Shown: positions 6,980 through 15,079 of the stretch, piece after piece
Layout of the letters: each line of letters starts with the position of its first letter
Numbering within the stretch: position 1 is the stretch's first letter
Position numbers and translations under genes: made by a program
The notes under the pieces: model-generated
Seen by the model: only the letters and a program-made list of their open reading frames with translations
The model's database searches: none
Told to the model about the DNA's origin: nothing
NCBI RefSeq assembly: GCF_000735695.2
Contig: NZ_JASZ02000027.1
Coordinates: 1 to 39,467, forward strand
Reading direction: 5' to 3'
Origin: Kaistella haifensis DSM 19056
Lineage (GTDB): Bacteria > Bacteroidota > Bacteroidia > Flavobacteriales > Weeksellaceae
Length of the DNA: 39,467 bases

Positions 6980-8938
6980 ATGATTACAGAAGATTCAATC
7001 TCTGACAACAATGAGAAAAAACCCATCACCGAAGAGGTTTCCATCGAAAAAAACACAGAAACTCCAGCTGAAAACACGGTAGAAGTTACTGAAGAAAATC
7101 CGGAAACATCGGCGGAAGCCTTACAGGAAACTCCTGAACATCAAGCAGATGTAGACACCCAAAAATCGGTAGAAATTTCTCAGGAAAAAGTGCTTTCTGA
7201 AATTGATCCTGAAAAAGCTGACCATGGCGAACCGCACGATTTGCATCAAGAAGATGAATTGGAAAATGTAGCTCATCTGACTTTGCCAGAAGTTCTAAAA
7301 GAGATGGAAACTCTCATCAATAAAGAAAATGCGGGTGCTTATTTCAGAAAATTCAATCAATTGAAAGAGCAAGCGAACCATTTCATACACGATGAAACAG
7401 AAGACCAAAAAAGCGAGTTTGTTTCAGCAGGAAATCCGGAAGAAAACTTCAGTTTTCATCACCCGCTGCAGTCAAAATTATCAAGTTTAATCCATATTTT
7501 CCGTGAAAAGAATGATGAATTCGCAAAATTGCAAGAGGAAAATCATTCTAAAAATCTTGAAGAAAGGCAAAATATCATTGAACAACTCAAAAATCTTTAT
7601 ACCAACACCGAAGCCGGAACCAATCTTTTCAAAGCAATTCGCGAGATCAAAGAGGCTTGGAAAAATGCCGGTCAGGTTGCAAAGTCAGAATTCAAATTGC
7701 TTAACAATAATTATTTCCATCATTTGAATCAGTTTTATCAAATGCTGGACATGAACAAAGAGTACATGGAGCAGGAATATGCTCATAATTTAGAGAAAAG
7801 ATTACACATCATCGAAAGAGCGAAAGAACTGGAAAAAGAACCTGCAGTACAAAAAGCACTGAACGAGCTTCAATATTTGCACAAACTTTGGAAAGAAGAA
7901 GCAGAACCGGTTGCAGAGGAATTCAGGGAAAAAACTTGGGAAGAATTCAAGGGACTCTCGAATAAAATTCATGAAAGAAAATCTGAACTTTCCGCACAAA
8001 TCGATCACCAGCAACAAGATAACCTTGAGAAGAAAAATAAAATCATCGATGAAATCATAAAAATCAGTAATCCTGAGAAAGAACCTAATCACAATTACTG
8101 GCAAAATGCCATCAAAAAAATCGAGGATTTAAGAACCGAATTCCTGAAATTAGGAAGCGTTCCAAGGAAAGAATCCAACCAAAACTGGAATGATTTTAAG
8201 GTAAACCTTAGAAATTTCAACACCAAGAAAAACGAATTTTATAAAGGCCTAAAAAATAACCAACAAACCAACCTCGAAGAAAAACTGAAACTGATCCAAA
8301 CAGCCAAGGACAATAGCCTTTCTGAAGATTGGGAAATTACCGTTCCACTTTTCAAAAAACTGCAAGAGGACTGGAAAAAAATCGGACACGTTCCGAGGAG
8401 CATGACCAACAAAGTTTGGGACGAATTCCGTGAAGCGTGCAATACATTTTTCAACAATTATCGTGAGAAAAACAACGCCGTAAGCGACAACTGGAAAGAA
8501 AATTTCAAGAACAAAAAACAACTTCTCGATCAACTGAAAGAAATTACCGATCAGGAAGGAAGTATTGAAAAAATTGAAGCAATCAAAACCAGTTGGAATA
8601 ATATCGGAAAGGTTCCTCGTGAGAAAATCGGCATCAATACAGAATTCAACAAAACGCTTAGAGAAAAACTGAAACTCAACAAAATCTTCGAATTTGATTT
8701 GAAAGAAGAAGGACTTTCTGAAAATCAACTGACCGATAAAGCCAGAAAAATCAAAAACCAAATTGCGGATTTGGAAGCTGAAATCGTGAAGATGGAAAAC
8801 AACTTAAGTTTCTTCAGCAATTCGAATCGAGAAAATCCTTTATTGAAAGATACTTTCGAAAAAATAGACGAGAAAAAAGCTCAATTAGAAGCGATGAAAC
8901 TGAGTTTACACAAAATCGTGTCCGGAGAAAATCAATAA
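6980..8938 (+). CDS. DUF349-repeat coiled-coil protein
   Basis: 652 residues. The first 100 or so residues are acidic and low in complexity (rich in Glu, Thr, Pro), then the chain is almost wholly charged and helical. Repeats of about 70 residues carry the DUF349 marks: a Trp, then W..IG.VPR or similar (LKLGSVPRKESNQNWNDF, WKKIGHVPRSMTNKVWDEF, WNNIGKVPREKIGINTEF), with further repeats around residues 220-330. The last 60 residues form a coiled coil (KIKNQIADLEAEIVKMENN). The family is widespread in Bacteroidota and has no settled function in this phylum. The long shadow frame on the other strand (8249-8761) is a mirror of its Lys/Glu-rich codons. The following gene starts 8 nt later, so the two are probably co-transcribed. 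Confidence 0.85.
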   Translation: MITEDSISDNNEKKPITEEVSIEKNTETPAENTVEVTEENPETSAEALQETPEHQADVDTQKSVEISQEKVLSEIDPEKADHGEPHDLHQEDELENVAHLTLPEVLKEMETLINKENAGAYFRKFNQLKEQANHFIHDETEDQKSEFVSAGNPEENFSFHHPLQSKLSSLIHIFREKNDEFAKLQEENHSKNLEERQNIIEQLKNLYTNTEAGTNLFKAIREIKEAWKNAGQVAKSEFKLLNNNYFHHLNQFYQMLDMNKEYMEQEYAHNLEKRLHIIERAKELEKEPAVQKALNELQYLHKLWKEEAEPVAEEFREKTWEEFKGLSNKIHERKSELSAQIDHQQQDNLEKKNKIIDEIIKISNPEKEPNHNYWQNAIKKIEDLRTEFLKLGSVPRKESNQNWNDFKVNLRNFNTKKNEFYKGLKNNQQTNLEEKLKLIQTAKDNSLSEDWEITVPLFKKLQEDWKKIGHVPRSMTNKVWDEFREACNTFFNNYREKNNAVSDNWKENFKNKKQLLDQLKEITDQEGSIEKIEAIKTSWNNIGKVPREKIGINTEFNKTLREKLKLNKIFEFDLKEEGLSENQLTDKARKIKNQIADLEAEIVKMENNLSFFSNSNRENPLLKDTFEKIDEKKAQLEAMKLSLHKIVSGENQ

Positions 8939-8946
8939 ATCGTATC

Positions 8947-9546
8947 ATGATTAAGAATTTATTTTTAATGTTGTTGATTGGATCTTTGAGTTTCGTGAAA
9001 GCTCAAGAATCTGCCCAGAGTATTTTGTCGATAGCCAATCCTATTGAATTTGACGGAACTGAATTTTTCCTGAATCAATCGAAACAACGCTCGAAAACAC
9101 TCTTCCAGGAACAATACATTCCAAAAGATGAGAACATTGAAAATTTCAACCAATTGATCGATTTTTCTTTTTTCAATAAAGAAATCGATATGGAACTTGC
9201 GGTTCGACAAAAAGTGGAAATGGTGCAAAATCGCCGAGAAAAAGATAAATTTTCCCACGTCAATGTAACCGAAAGTCCAGATGGTGGGGAATACATTGTT
9301 GATTATTTCATCTCGGAAAGCCCTGCAAATGGTGATTCCTATGTGGAATACAACATTTACCGGTTCAAGCAATCTGAAATTGGAGGTCAAAAAACTTTTT
9401 TAATGATTTCTTATGCAAAACGAATCTATGGGGATTTGAAATCTGCAGCAAAATCATTGGCCAAACAACGGGATCACTTGATGACTACGATGATTGAATA
9501 TCAAATTCCTGAAATAAAAGTTGCTCAAGCTTCTTCCGGAAATTAA
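8947..9546 (+). CDS. Small secreted protein of unknown function
   Basis: 199 residues with a signal peptide (MIKNLFLMLLIGSLSFVKAQ), so it is exported to the periplasm or beyond. The mature part has a mixed alpha/beta look: a polar N-terminal segment, an amphipathic stretch around residues 55-85 (SFFNKEIDMELAVRQKVEM), beta-type strands (GGEYIVDYFISESP, YVEYNIYRF, TFLMISYAKRIYGD) and a helical end. There are no cysteines or catalytic motifs that I recognise. It starts 8 nt after the DUF349 gene and ends at a terminator, so the two form an operon; pairing with a DUF349 protein gives no clear hint of role. The family is conserved in appearance but unnamed. Confidence 0.75.
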   Translation: MIKNLFLMLLIGSLSFVKAQESAQSILSIANPIEFDGTEFFLNQSKQRSKTLFQEQYIPKDENIENFNQLIDFSFFNKEIDMELAVRQKVEMVQNRREKDKFSHVNVTESPDGGEYIVDYFISESPANGDSYVEYNIYRFKQSEIGGQKTFLMISYAKRIYGDLKSAAKSLAKQRDHLMTTMIEYQIPEIKVAQASSGN

Positions 9547-9567
9547 TTTTTACAAAAAAATAACTAC

Positions 9568-9596
9568 AAAACACCCGGCAAAAGTTGGGTGTTTTT
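9568..9596 (+). terminator. Intrinsic terminator of the DUF349 operon
   Basis: AAAACACCC (9568-9576) pairs with GGGTGTTTT (9587-9595); the stem extends inwards with two wobble pairs and one C-G around an AAAA loop, and the T-rich arm ends the structure. It lies 21 nt after the stop codon. The GTG at 9589 inside it is therefore an implausible start for ribD. Confidence 0.85.
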
Positions 9597-9624
9597 CATT
9601 AAAACAAATTTTATTTCATCCAAA

Positions 9625-10647
9625 ATGACCGACGAAATTTACATCAAACGCTGTATCGAACTTGCCCAAAAAGCTAGCGGAAAAACCTATCCAAATCCTT
9701 TGGTAGGAAGCGTGATTGTGTATAACGGGGAAATTATTGGTGAAGGTTATCACAAAAAGGCCGGAGAACCTCACGCGGAAATCAATGCGATTAATTCCGT
9801 GAAAAACCCGGAATTATTGAAGGATTCTACAATTTATGTTAGTTTGGAACCTTGTTCTCATTTCGGAAAAACTCCACCGTGCGCCAATAAAATTATTGAA
9901 ATTGGATTTAAAAAAGTGGTGATCGGAACTTTGGATTCTCATGAAAAAGTAAATGGAAAAGGAAAAAAATTAATTGAAGACGCAGAAATAGAAGTCGTTT
10001 CAGGAATTTTGGAGAAAGAATGCCAAGAACTTAACAAAAGATTTTTCACATTTCATCAGAAAAAAAGACCATTTATCCTTTTAAAATGGGCAGAATCGGG
10101 AGACCGATTTTTGGATCAAAATTTTAAACCAACTCAAATCGGAAATTCATTAACCAAGCAATTTGTTCATCAAATAAGAAGTGAAGAACACGCAATTTTG
10201 GTCGGAACCAACACCGCTTTGAACGACAATCCTTCGCTGACAACGCGCGAATTATCCGGAAGAAATCCTGTGAGAATTTTGATTGATTTCGATTTGAAAG
10301 TTCCTGAAAATTTTAATATTTATAATGAAGAAGCACCCACTTTGGTTTTAAATTCCATAAAAAATTCGGTGGAAGGAACCGTACAATTCATCAAAATAGA
10401 AAAAGAAAATTTCATTGAAAATTTAATGAAAACCCTTTACGAGCAACAAATACAATCGGTTCTTGTTGAAGGTGGAAAATTTACTTTACAACAATTTATC
10501 GATGCCGGAATTTGGGACGAAGCCATCATCATCAAAAATGAAAATCTTGTTTTAGAAAACGGAACGAAAGCTCCGAATTTCCATGCTGAAAGTTATAAAA
10601 CTGAAAATTTCAGAAATAATACCGTGAAATTTTACAAAAATCATTAA
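9625..10647 (+). CDS. ribD: Bifunctional riboflavin biosynthesis deaminase/reductase
   Basis: 340 residues from the ATG at 9625; an upstream GTG lies within the preceding terminator. RibD deaminates the pyrimidinone ring and then reduces the ribosyl side chain in riboflavin synthesis. The N-terminal zinc deaminase domain (about 1-145) has YPNPLVGSVIV, PHAEINAI with H50 and E52, and PCSHFGKTPPC with C77 and C86 as zinc ligands. The C-terminal reductase domain (about 150-340) has RPFILLKWAESGDRF, ILVGTNTALNDNPSLTTR and SVLVEGGKFTLQQF. All catalytic marks are intact. The next gene starts 3 nt after the stop, so they are co-transcribed. Confidence 0.95.
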   Translation: MTDEIYIKRCIELAQKASGKTYPNPLVGSVIVYNGEIIGEGYHKKAGEPHAEINAINSVKNPELLKDSTIYVSLEPCSHFGKTPPCANKIIEIGFKKVVIGTLDSHEKVNGKGKKLIEDAEIEVVSGILEKECQELNKRFFTFHQKKRPFILLKWAESGDRFLDQNFKPTQIGNSLTKQFVHQIRSEEHAILVGTNTALNDNPSLTTRELSGRNPVRILIDFDLKVPENFNIYNEEAPTLVLNSIKNSVEGTVQFIKIEKENFIENLMKTLYEQQIQSVLVEGGKFTLQQFIDAGIWDEAIIIKNENLVLENGTKAPNFHAESYKTENFRNNTVKFYKNH

Positions 10648-10650
10648 TCC

Positions 10651-11253
10651 TTGGAATTCTCATTCAACACGATAAAATCTGCAATAGAAAACGTTCTTTT
10701 GAAAGAAAAAGGAAGTAAGTTTTTGAGTTTTGCATTTCCATTAAATGATGAAAATGACATCAAAAAATACTTATATAAAATTCGCGAAGAACATCCGAAA
10801 GCAACACACCATTGCTACGCTTTTCGCTATGGCATAAATGGTGAAAATTATCGCGCTAATGACGATGGAGAACCTTCTGGAAGTGCAGGTTTACCGATAT
10901 ACAATCAATTGTTGGCGCATGAAATCACGAACGTGTTGGTGATTGTAGTTCGGTATTACGGTGGAACAAAATTGGGAGTTTCCGGTTTGGTGAAAACATA
11001 TAAAGAATCCGCAAAATTGGCTTTGGACGAAGCGGAAATCATTACAAAAGAATTGGAATCCGATCTTGAAATACATTTTGAATTTCATCAACAAAACCAA
11101 ATTTTCACTTTGCTGAATAAATTCGATGGAAAAATAATGGACTTTTTGACCGATGAAAAATGCACCATTAAAGCCAGAATTAAAACTTCATTAAAAGAAA
11201 ACATCTCGGAACAATTGTCCGAGATGCAACATATTTCTTTTGAGTTTTTATAA
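10651..11253 (+). CDS. YigZ/IMPACT family protein
   Basis: 200 residues, normal for the family. The N-terminal IMPACT domain has KGSKFLSFAFPL, HPKATHHCYAFRYG, ANDDGEPSGSAGLPIYNQL and VVRYYGGTKLGVSGLVKTYKESA, all near-invariant in YigZ. The C-terminal part (from about 135) is the small DUF1949-type ferredoxin-like domain. The biochemical role in bacteria is not settled; the eukaryotic relative regulates Gcn2. The start is TTG at 10651, 3 nt after the ribD stop; no ATG lies upstream of the conserved region. It ends 3 nt before the convergent metallopeptidase gene, leaving no room for a separate terminator. Confidence 0.92.
   Translation: MEFSFNTIKSAIENVLLKEKGSKFLSFAFPLNDENDIKKYLYKIREEHPKATHHCYAFRYGINGENYRANDDGEPSGSAGLPIYNQLLAHEITNVLVIVVRYYGGTKLGVSGLVKTYKESAKLALDEAEIITKELESDLEIHFEFHQQNQIFTLLNKFDGKIMDFLTDEKCTIKARIKTSLKENISEQLSEMQHISFEFL
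11202..11226. other. Perfect hairpin within the 3' end of the YigZ gene
   Basis: CATCTCGGA (11202-11210) and TCCGAGATG (11218-11226) form a perfect 9-bp stem with a 7-nt loop, inside the coding sequence about 25 nt before the stop. A T-rich stretch follows but not directly. Given the 3-nt gap to the convergent gene, it may help end transcription of one or both genes. Confidence 0.4.
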
Positions 11254-11256
11254 AGC

Positions 11257-11964
11257 TTAATCCCTTCTTCCCATCAGCATCGAAGCCCAATAAAGCAACT
11301 GCGCCAATGATCCTAGAGCTGCCACCAAATAAGTTCTGGCTGCCCATTTCAGAGCGTCTTGAACGCCAACATATTCTTCTGGAGTTACGGTTCCGGTTTG
11401 TTTTAACCATTTCATCGCCCTGTTGCTCGCGTCGTATTCCACCGGCAAAGTAACGAAGGCAAACAAAGTGGTTACCGCAAACATCAAGACTCCAATTGCC
11501 AAAACAGTAGTGTTTCCGTTCGGATTGTCGATGGTTCTTGTCGCAGCCATCAAACCAATACCAGCAATGAGTACAAACTGCATTAAATTAGAACTGATAT
11601 TCACAATCGGAACCAATTTGGACCTCAATTGCAACATGGAATAACCAACTGCATGTTGCACTGCGTGTCCACATTCGTGAGCCGCAACCGCTGCTGCTGC
11701 TGCATTTCTTTGCATATAAACTCCTTCGGATAAATTCACGGTTTTATTGGCAGGATTATAGTGATCAGTCAACTGACCAGGAACAGAAATCACTTGAACA
11801 TCGGTAATCCCATTATCACGCAACATTTTTTCAGCCACTTCTTTTCCGGACATCCCATTTCGGAGGTGCACTTTCGAGTAATGTTCAAATTTAGATTTCA
11901 GCCTTGCAGAAACCAACCAACTTACGAGCATTGAAATCCCAATAATTAAATAATAGCCTGTCAT
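11257..11964 (-). CDS. Membrane zinc metallopeptidase (YugP-like, Zn_peptidase_2 family)
   Basis: 235 residues. An N-terminal membrane helix (about 4-21) is followed by a cytoplasmic or periplasmic linker with SGKEVAEKMLRDNGITDVQV, then the zinc site AAHECGHAVQH (H96, E97, H100), and two or three hydrophobic segments (about 118-142, 148-170, 210-228). EYDASNRAMKWL near 180 supplies the conserved downstream Glu. This matches YugP-type neutral zinc metallopeptidases, whose substrates are not well defined. It converges on the YigZ gene with a 3-nt gap and is divergent from the GNAT-like gene. Confidence 0.9.
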   Translation of the reverse strand: MTGYYLIIGISMLVSWLVSARLKSKFEHYSKVHLRNGMSGKEVAEKMLRDNGITDVQVISVPGQLTDHYNPANKTVNLSEGVYMQRNAAAAAVAAHECGHAVQHAVGYSMLQLRSKLVPIVNISSNLMQFVLIAGIGLMAATRTIDNPNGNTTVLAIGVLMFAVTTLFAFVTLPVEYDASNRAMKWLKQTGTVTPEEYVGVQDALKWAARTYLVAALGSLAQLLYWASMLMGRRD

Positions 11965-12025
11965 TTTATTTTATGTTTTAATAGGTTTTAAAATCGCTTT
12001 ACTGATGTAAAAAATGTGCCAAAGT

Positions 12026-12055
12026 TTTGAAATTTATTTTAATCAATTATATTTG
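12026..12055 (+). promoter_or_regulatory. Promoter of the GNAT-like gene
   Basis: TTTG (12026-12029), an 18-nt spacer, then TATATTTG (12048-12055) matches both Bacteroidota elements. The start site would be near 12062, which excludes the upstream in-frame start at 12027 and supports the ATG at 12075 with a short leader. Confidence 0.7.
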
Positions 12056-12074
12056 TTTATTCAAATCAAAAAGC

Positions 12075-13202
12075 ATGTCTGAAATCTCAGTAATTGAAGT
12101 AAAAACATCAAAGGATTTAATGAATTTCATTAAATTTCCAATGGAACTTTACAAAAATAATGAAAATTATGTCCCATCCTTAATTAATGAAGAAAAAAAC
12201 ATTTGGAATCCGTCGGAAAACCCGGCTTTAGGTTATTCTGAGGCGAAACAATTTCTTGCGTACAAAAACGGAAAAATTGTAGGTCGAATAGCCATAATGA
12301 TTAATCATAAAGAAGAAAAAGAACTGGGTATCAGCAAGGTGCGTTTTGGATGGTTAGATTTTATTGATGATCTTGAAGTTTCGAAAGCACTGATTGACAC
12401 TGCGATTTCATTTGCCAAAGAGAAAAACATCAACAAGATTGAAGGCCCGATGGGTTTCACCAATCTGGACAAAGCCGGAATGTTAACCATGGGTTTTGAC
12501 AAATTGGCAACGATGATTGGCTTATATAATTTCGATTATTACCCAAAACATTTAGAAAAATTGGGCTTGGTAAAAGAAAAAGAATGGGTAGAATTTGAAA
12601 TGAATTTCCCAACAGTTTTGCCGGAACGAGTTGAAAAATTCAGCAGTTTAATTGCACAAAAATACAAGCTTAAAGTAATCGATTTTAAGAATAAAAAAGA
12701 AATTCTGCCTTTGGTAGAACCCATGTTTAAGTTGCTGGATCAAACATATAATTCCCTGTCGACCTACACGCCGATTACCGATGAACAGATTAAAACCTAC
12801 AAAGAAAAATATTTTCCCTACATCGACAAAAATTATGTGATTTGTGTGGAAGATGAGAATCATCAATTGGTTTCTTTTGCCATTACGATGCCTTCCTATT
12901 CGCAGGCTTTGCGTAAGTCTAAAGGAAAACTTTGGCCTTTTGGTTGGTGGCATTTTTTGCAAGCGGGCAAAAAAAATGATCGAGCCAATTTTTATCTCAT
13001 TGGCATTCATCCGGAATATCAGCGACGTGGCGTTACTGCTATTATTTTTAAGGAAATTTTTGTAAGATTTAATAAAATGGGAATTAAATTTGCCGAAACC
13101 AACCCGGAGTTAGAGGAAAACAAAAGTGTGCAGGTTTTATGGCAGGATTACAACCCGGTAAATCATAAGCGCAGACGTACCTACTCCATGGAAATTGATT
13201 AG
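12075..13202 (+). CDS. GNAT-like acyltransferase domain protein of unknown substrate
   Basis: 375 residues from the ATG at 12075, chosen because the promoter lies between it and the alternative start. The C-terminal third has the acetyl-CoA-binding pattern of GNAT enzymes: FYLIGIHPEYQRRGVTAIIF (R/Q-x-x-G-x-A/T loop), then a helix and a beta strand IKFAETNPELEENKSVQVLW. The N-terminal half (SEAKQFLAYKNGKIVGRIA, KIEGPMGFTNLDKAGMLTMGFD) looks like a second, degenerate GNAT fold. It resembles the YghO-type proteins that are common in Bacteroidota and lack an assigned substrate. No partner gene is evident; the next gene is a tiny membrane protein 30 nt downstream. Confidence 0.8.
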   Translation: MSEISVIEVKTSKDLMNFIKFPMELYKNNENYVPSLINEEKNIWNPSENPALGYSEAKQFLAYKNGKIVGRIAIMINHKEEKELGISKVRFGWLDFIDDLEVSKALIDTAISFAKEKNINKIEGPMGFTNLDKAGMLTMGFDKLATMIGLYNFDYYPKHLEKLGLVKEKEWVEFEMNFPTVLPERVEKFSSLIAQKYKLKVIDFKNKKEILPLVEPMFKLLDQTYNSLSTYTPITDEQIKTYKEKYFPYIDKNYVICVEDENHQLVSFAITMPSYSQALRKSKGKLWPFGWWHFLQAGKKNDRANFYLIGIHPEYQRRGVTAIIFKEIFVRFNKMGIKFAETNPELEENKSVQVLWQDYNPVNHKRRRTYSMEID

Positions 13203-13232
13203 TTGAAAACCATAAAAATCATAAAATAAAAA

Positions 13233-13421
13233 ATGAAGAAGCAACTGTATATTTATTTAGCGATGATTATAGCATTCATTGCATATAATCAGTTTTTTCA
13301 GGTTCCGGATGAGCGGTTGAATACCTTGATCAACATCCTTTTTGCCAGTTTTTTATTTTTATACATTGGTTATGTAGCTTATCTTGTACTGAAACGTCTT
13401 AAGAATTCGGGTAAAAAATAG
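13233..13421 (+). CDS. Small two-helix membrane protein
   Basis: 62 residues, MKKQLYIYLAMIIAFIAYNQFF then a polar turn (VPDERLNTL) and a second hydrophobic segment (about 33-53) ending in the basic KRLKNSGKK. Two membrane helices with both ends inside are likely. I do not recognise a family. It follows the GNAT-like gene by 30 nt and precedes the nuo promoter. The good start context, the clear topology and its place in an otherwise empty gap make it a probable real gene. Confidence 0.6.
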   Translation: MKKQLYIYLAMIIAFIAYNQFFQVPDERLNTLINILFASFLFLYIGYVAYLVLKRLKNSGKK

Positions 13422-13508
13422 GTTATTTTTATTGATTCTAAATTAGTGAAAATCTCTTTTTACATCATAATTTCAGGGGTTAAATTTCCTCTTTAAATCT
13501 TTATTCGT

Positions 13509-13516
13509 TAAATTTG
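13509..13516 (+). promoter_or_regulatory. -7 element TAAATTTG of the nuo operon
   Basis: TAAATTTG (13509-13516) matches TAnnTTTG and lies 23 nt before the nuoA ATG at 13540. The -33 region is T-rich (TTTCCTC near 13485) without an exact TTTG. It is the only good promoter-like element seen before nuoA. Confidence 0.55.
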
Positions 13517-13539
13517 CAAATTGAGAAAATAATGTAGAC

Positions 13540-13911
13540 ATGAATATACCAGAAAACTATCTTCCGATTCTTATACAGATAGCTGTAGGTTTTGGATTTG
13601 TTGTACTTTGTATTTTAGGAACTCACTTTTTAGGACCTAGGCAAAAGGTCTCTTCAGTTAAGAAAAACGAAAGTTTTGAGTGTGGTGTGGAAGTAGAAGG
13701 AAATGCTAGAAACCCTTTTTCTGTAAAATATTTTCTTACTGCAATTCTATTTGTACTTTTCGATATCGAAATCGTATTCTTCTATCCGTATGCGGTAAAT
13801 ATCCGTGAATTTGGTATGGAAGGATTTTTTGCTGTACTTACTTTCATTGCAGTATTCTTCGTGGCTTTCATTTATGTATGGAAACGCGGTGCTTTAGACT
13901 GGGACAGGTAA
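13540..13911 (+). CDS. nuoA: NADH-quinone oxidoreductase subunit A
   Basis: 123 residues, three membrane helices (about 8-28, 65-88, 92-115). NuoA sits at the junction of the membrane arm and the quinone site of complex I. Marks are [44 protein letters not shown], here seen as ECG (Cys in the quinone-site loop) and [12 protein letters not shown]. It is first in the operon, 43 nt before nuoB. Confidence 0.97.
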   Translation: MNIPENYLPILIQIAVGFGFVVLCILGTHFLGPRQKVSSVKKNESFECGVEVEGNARNPFSVKYFLTAILFVLFDIEIVFFYPYAVNIREFGMEGFFAVLTFIAVFFVAFIYVWKRGALDWDR

Positions 13912-13954
13912 TCTTGTTTCATTTACTTTAATTAATCTTAAGAAAACAAAAAAA

Positions 13955-14512
13955 ATGTCAGATACTAAACCAATCATTAGAATGGATGCTGAACCACCGG
14001 AAGGTTTTGAGGGCGAAGGCTTTTTTGCCACCAAACTCAGCAGCGTGATCGGAATGGCCAGAAAATATTCTCTTTGGCCGTTGCCATTTGCTACTTCTTG
14101 TTGCGGTATTGAATTCATGGCCGTACTGAACCCTACTTATGATGCTTCCCGATTCGGGATGGAGAGAAACTCTTTCTCACCAAGACAAGCAGATATGTTG
14201 ATGGTATGTGGTACAATATCGAAAAAACTAGGTCCTGTATTGAAGCAGGTTTACACCCAAATGGCAGAACCAAAATGGGTAATTGCCGTTGGTGCATGCG
14301 CTTCTAGTGGAGGTATTTTCGATACCTACTCTGTTTTGCAAGGTATAGATAAAATAATTCCGGTAGATGTATATGTACCCGGTTGCCCACCAAGACCTGA
14401 GCAAATCATCGAAGGAGTAATGCAAGTACAAGCACTTTGCGAAAGCGAAAGCATCCGAAGAAGAGACATGCCAGAATACAAAGAATTACTCGAATCCTAC
14501 GACATAAACTAA
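13955..14512 (+). CDS. nuoB: NADH-quinone oxidoreductase subunit B
   Basis: 185 residues. NuoB carries the terminal cluster N2 that passes electrons to quinone. The cluster ligands are visible: [10 protein letters not shown] (tandem Cys), VGACASSGG and [21 protein letters not shown] supplies a conserved non-ligand Cys segment. The N-terminal extension is short and acidic. The nuoC start follows the stop at once. Confidence 0.97.
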   Translation: MSDTKPIIRMDAEPPEGFEGEGFFATKLSSVIGMARKYSLWPLPFATSCCGIEFMAVLNPTYDASRFGMERNSFSPRQADMLMVCGTISKKLGPVLKQVYTQMAEPKWVIAVGACASSGGIFDTYSVLQGIDKIIPVDVYVPGCPPRPEQIIEGVMQVQALCESESIRRRDMPEYKELLESYDIN

Positions 14513-14518
14513 TTGGAA

Positions 14519-15013
14519 ATGACAAACGAATTCGTTTTAGAAGCAATTACCAGAGAATTTCCAGAATCGGTGATTTCCCATTCGGAACCTTATGGTTTTC
14601 TCACGATTGAAATAAAAAAAGAGGATATCAAAAAAGTAATTCACCACCTTAGAAATTCTTCTTTAGAAATTAATTTCCTCACGGATATTTGTGGTATCCA
14701 TCATCCTGAAAATTCGGCAAAAGAAATCGGAGTAGTCTATCATCTTCACAATATGATGACCAACTTTAGGATTCGTCTTAAAACATTTATGCCCAAAGAA
14801 AACGCCGAGGTAGATTCTTTGACCGATCTATACGCTGGTGCAAACTGGATGGAAAGAGAAACTTATGAATTCTACGGCGTAAAATTTAAAGGTCATCCGG
14901 ATCTACGGGTAATCCTCAATATGGAAGACATTGGCTATCATCCTATGTTAAAGGAATACCGCCTAGAAGATGATACCAGAACGGATAAAGATGACAAAAT
15001 GTTCGGAAGATAA
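14519..15013 (+). CDS. nuoC: NADH-quinone oxidoreductase subunit C
   Basis: 164 residues from the ATG at 14519; a TTG at 14513, directly after the nuoB stop, would add two residues. NuoC is a peripheral-arm subunit that contacts NuoD and has no cofactor. Marks are FLTDICGIHHPE, VVYHLHNMMTNFRIRLKTF and the C-terminal ANWMERETYEFYGVKFKGHPDLRVIL with MLKEYRLEDD. It is separate from nuoD here; in E. coli the two are fused. Confidence 0.95.
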   Translation: MTNEFVLEAITREFPESVISHSEPYGFLTIEIKKEDIKKVIHHLRNSSLEINFLTDICGIHHPENSAKEIGVVYHLHNMMTNFRIRLKTFMPKENAEVDSLTDLYAGANWMERETYEFYGVKFKGHPDLRVILNMEDIGYHPMLKEYRLEDDTRTDKDDKMFGR

Positions 15014-15052
15014 AAATGCAACCCGCTTATAGCAGATTAAATTACAAATTCC

Positions 15053-15079
15053 GCCAAAAGCCAAAAGCAACAAGCAATT
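15053..15079 (+). repeat. 7-bp periodic array before nuoD
   Basis: Units GCCAAAA (15053-15059), GCCAAAA (15060-15066), GCAACAA (15067-15073) and GCAATT (15074-15079) run directly into the nuoD ATG at 15080. It shares the 7-nt period and the A-rich half, but not the sequence, with the arrays before nuoE and nuoN. Confidence 0.6.

Noticed and set aside
8249-8761. 170-residue minus-strand frame opposite the DUF349 gene
   Set aside because: It is the mirror of Lys/Glu-rich codons (giving Phe-rich peptide) and has no family pattern; such shadows also occur opposite nuoD (15122-15634), the TolC gene (28409-28918) and the first ATPase (30680-31147).
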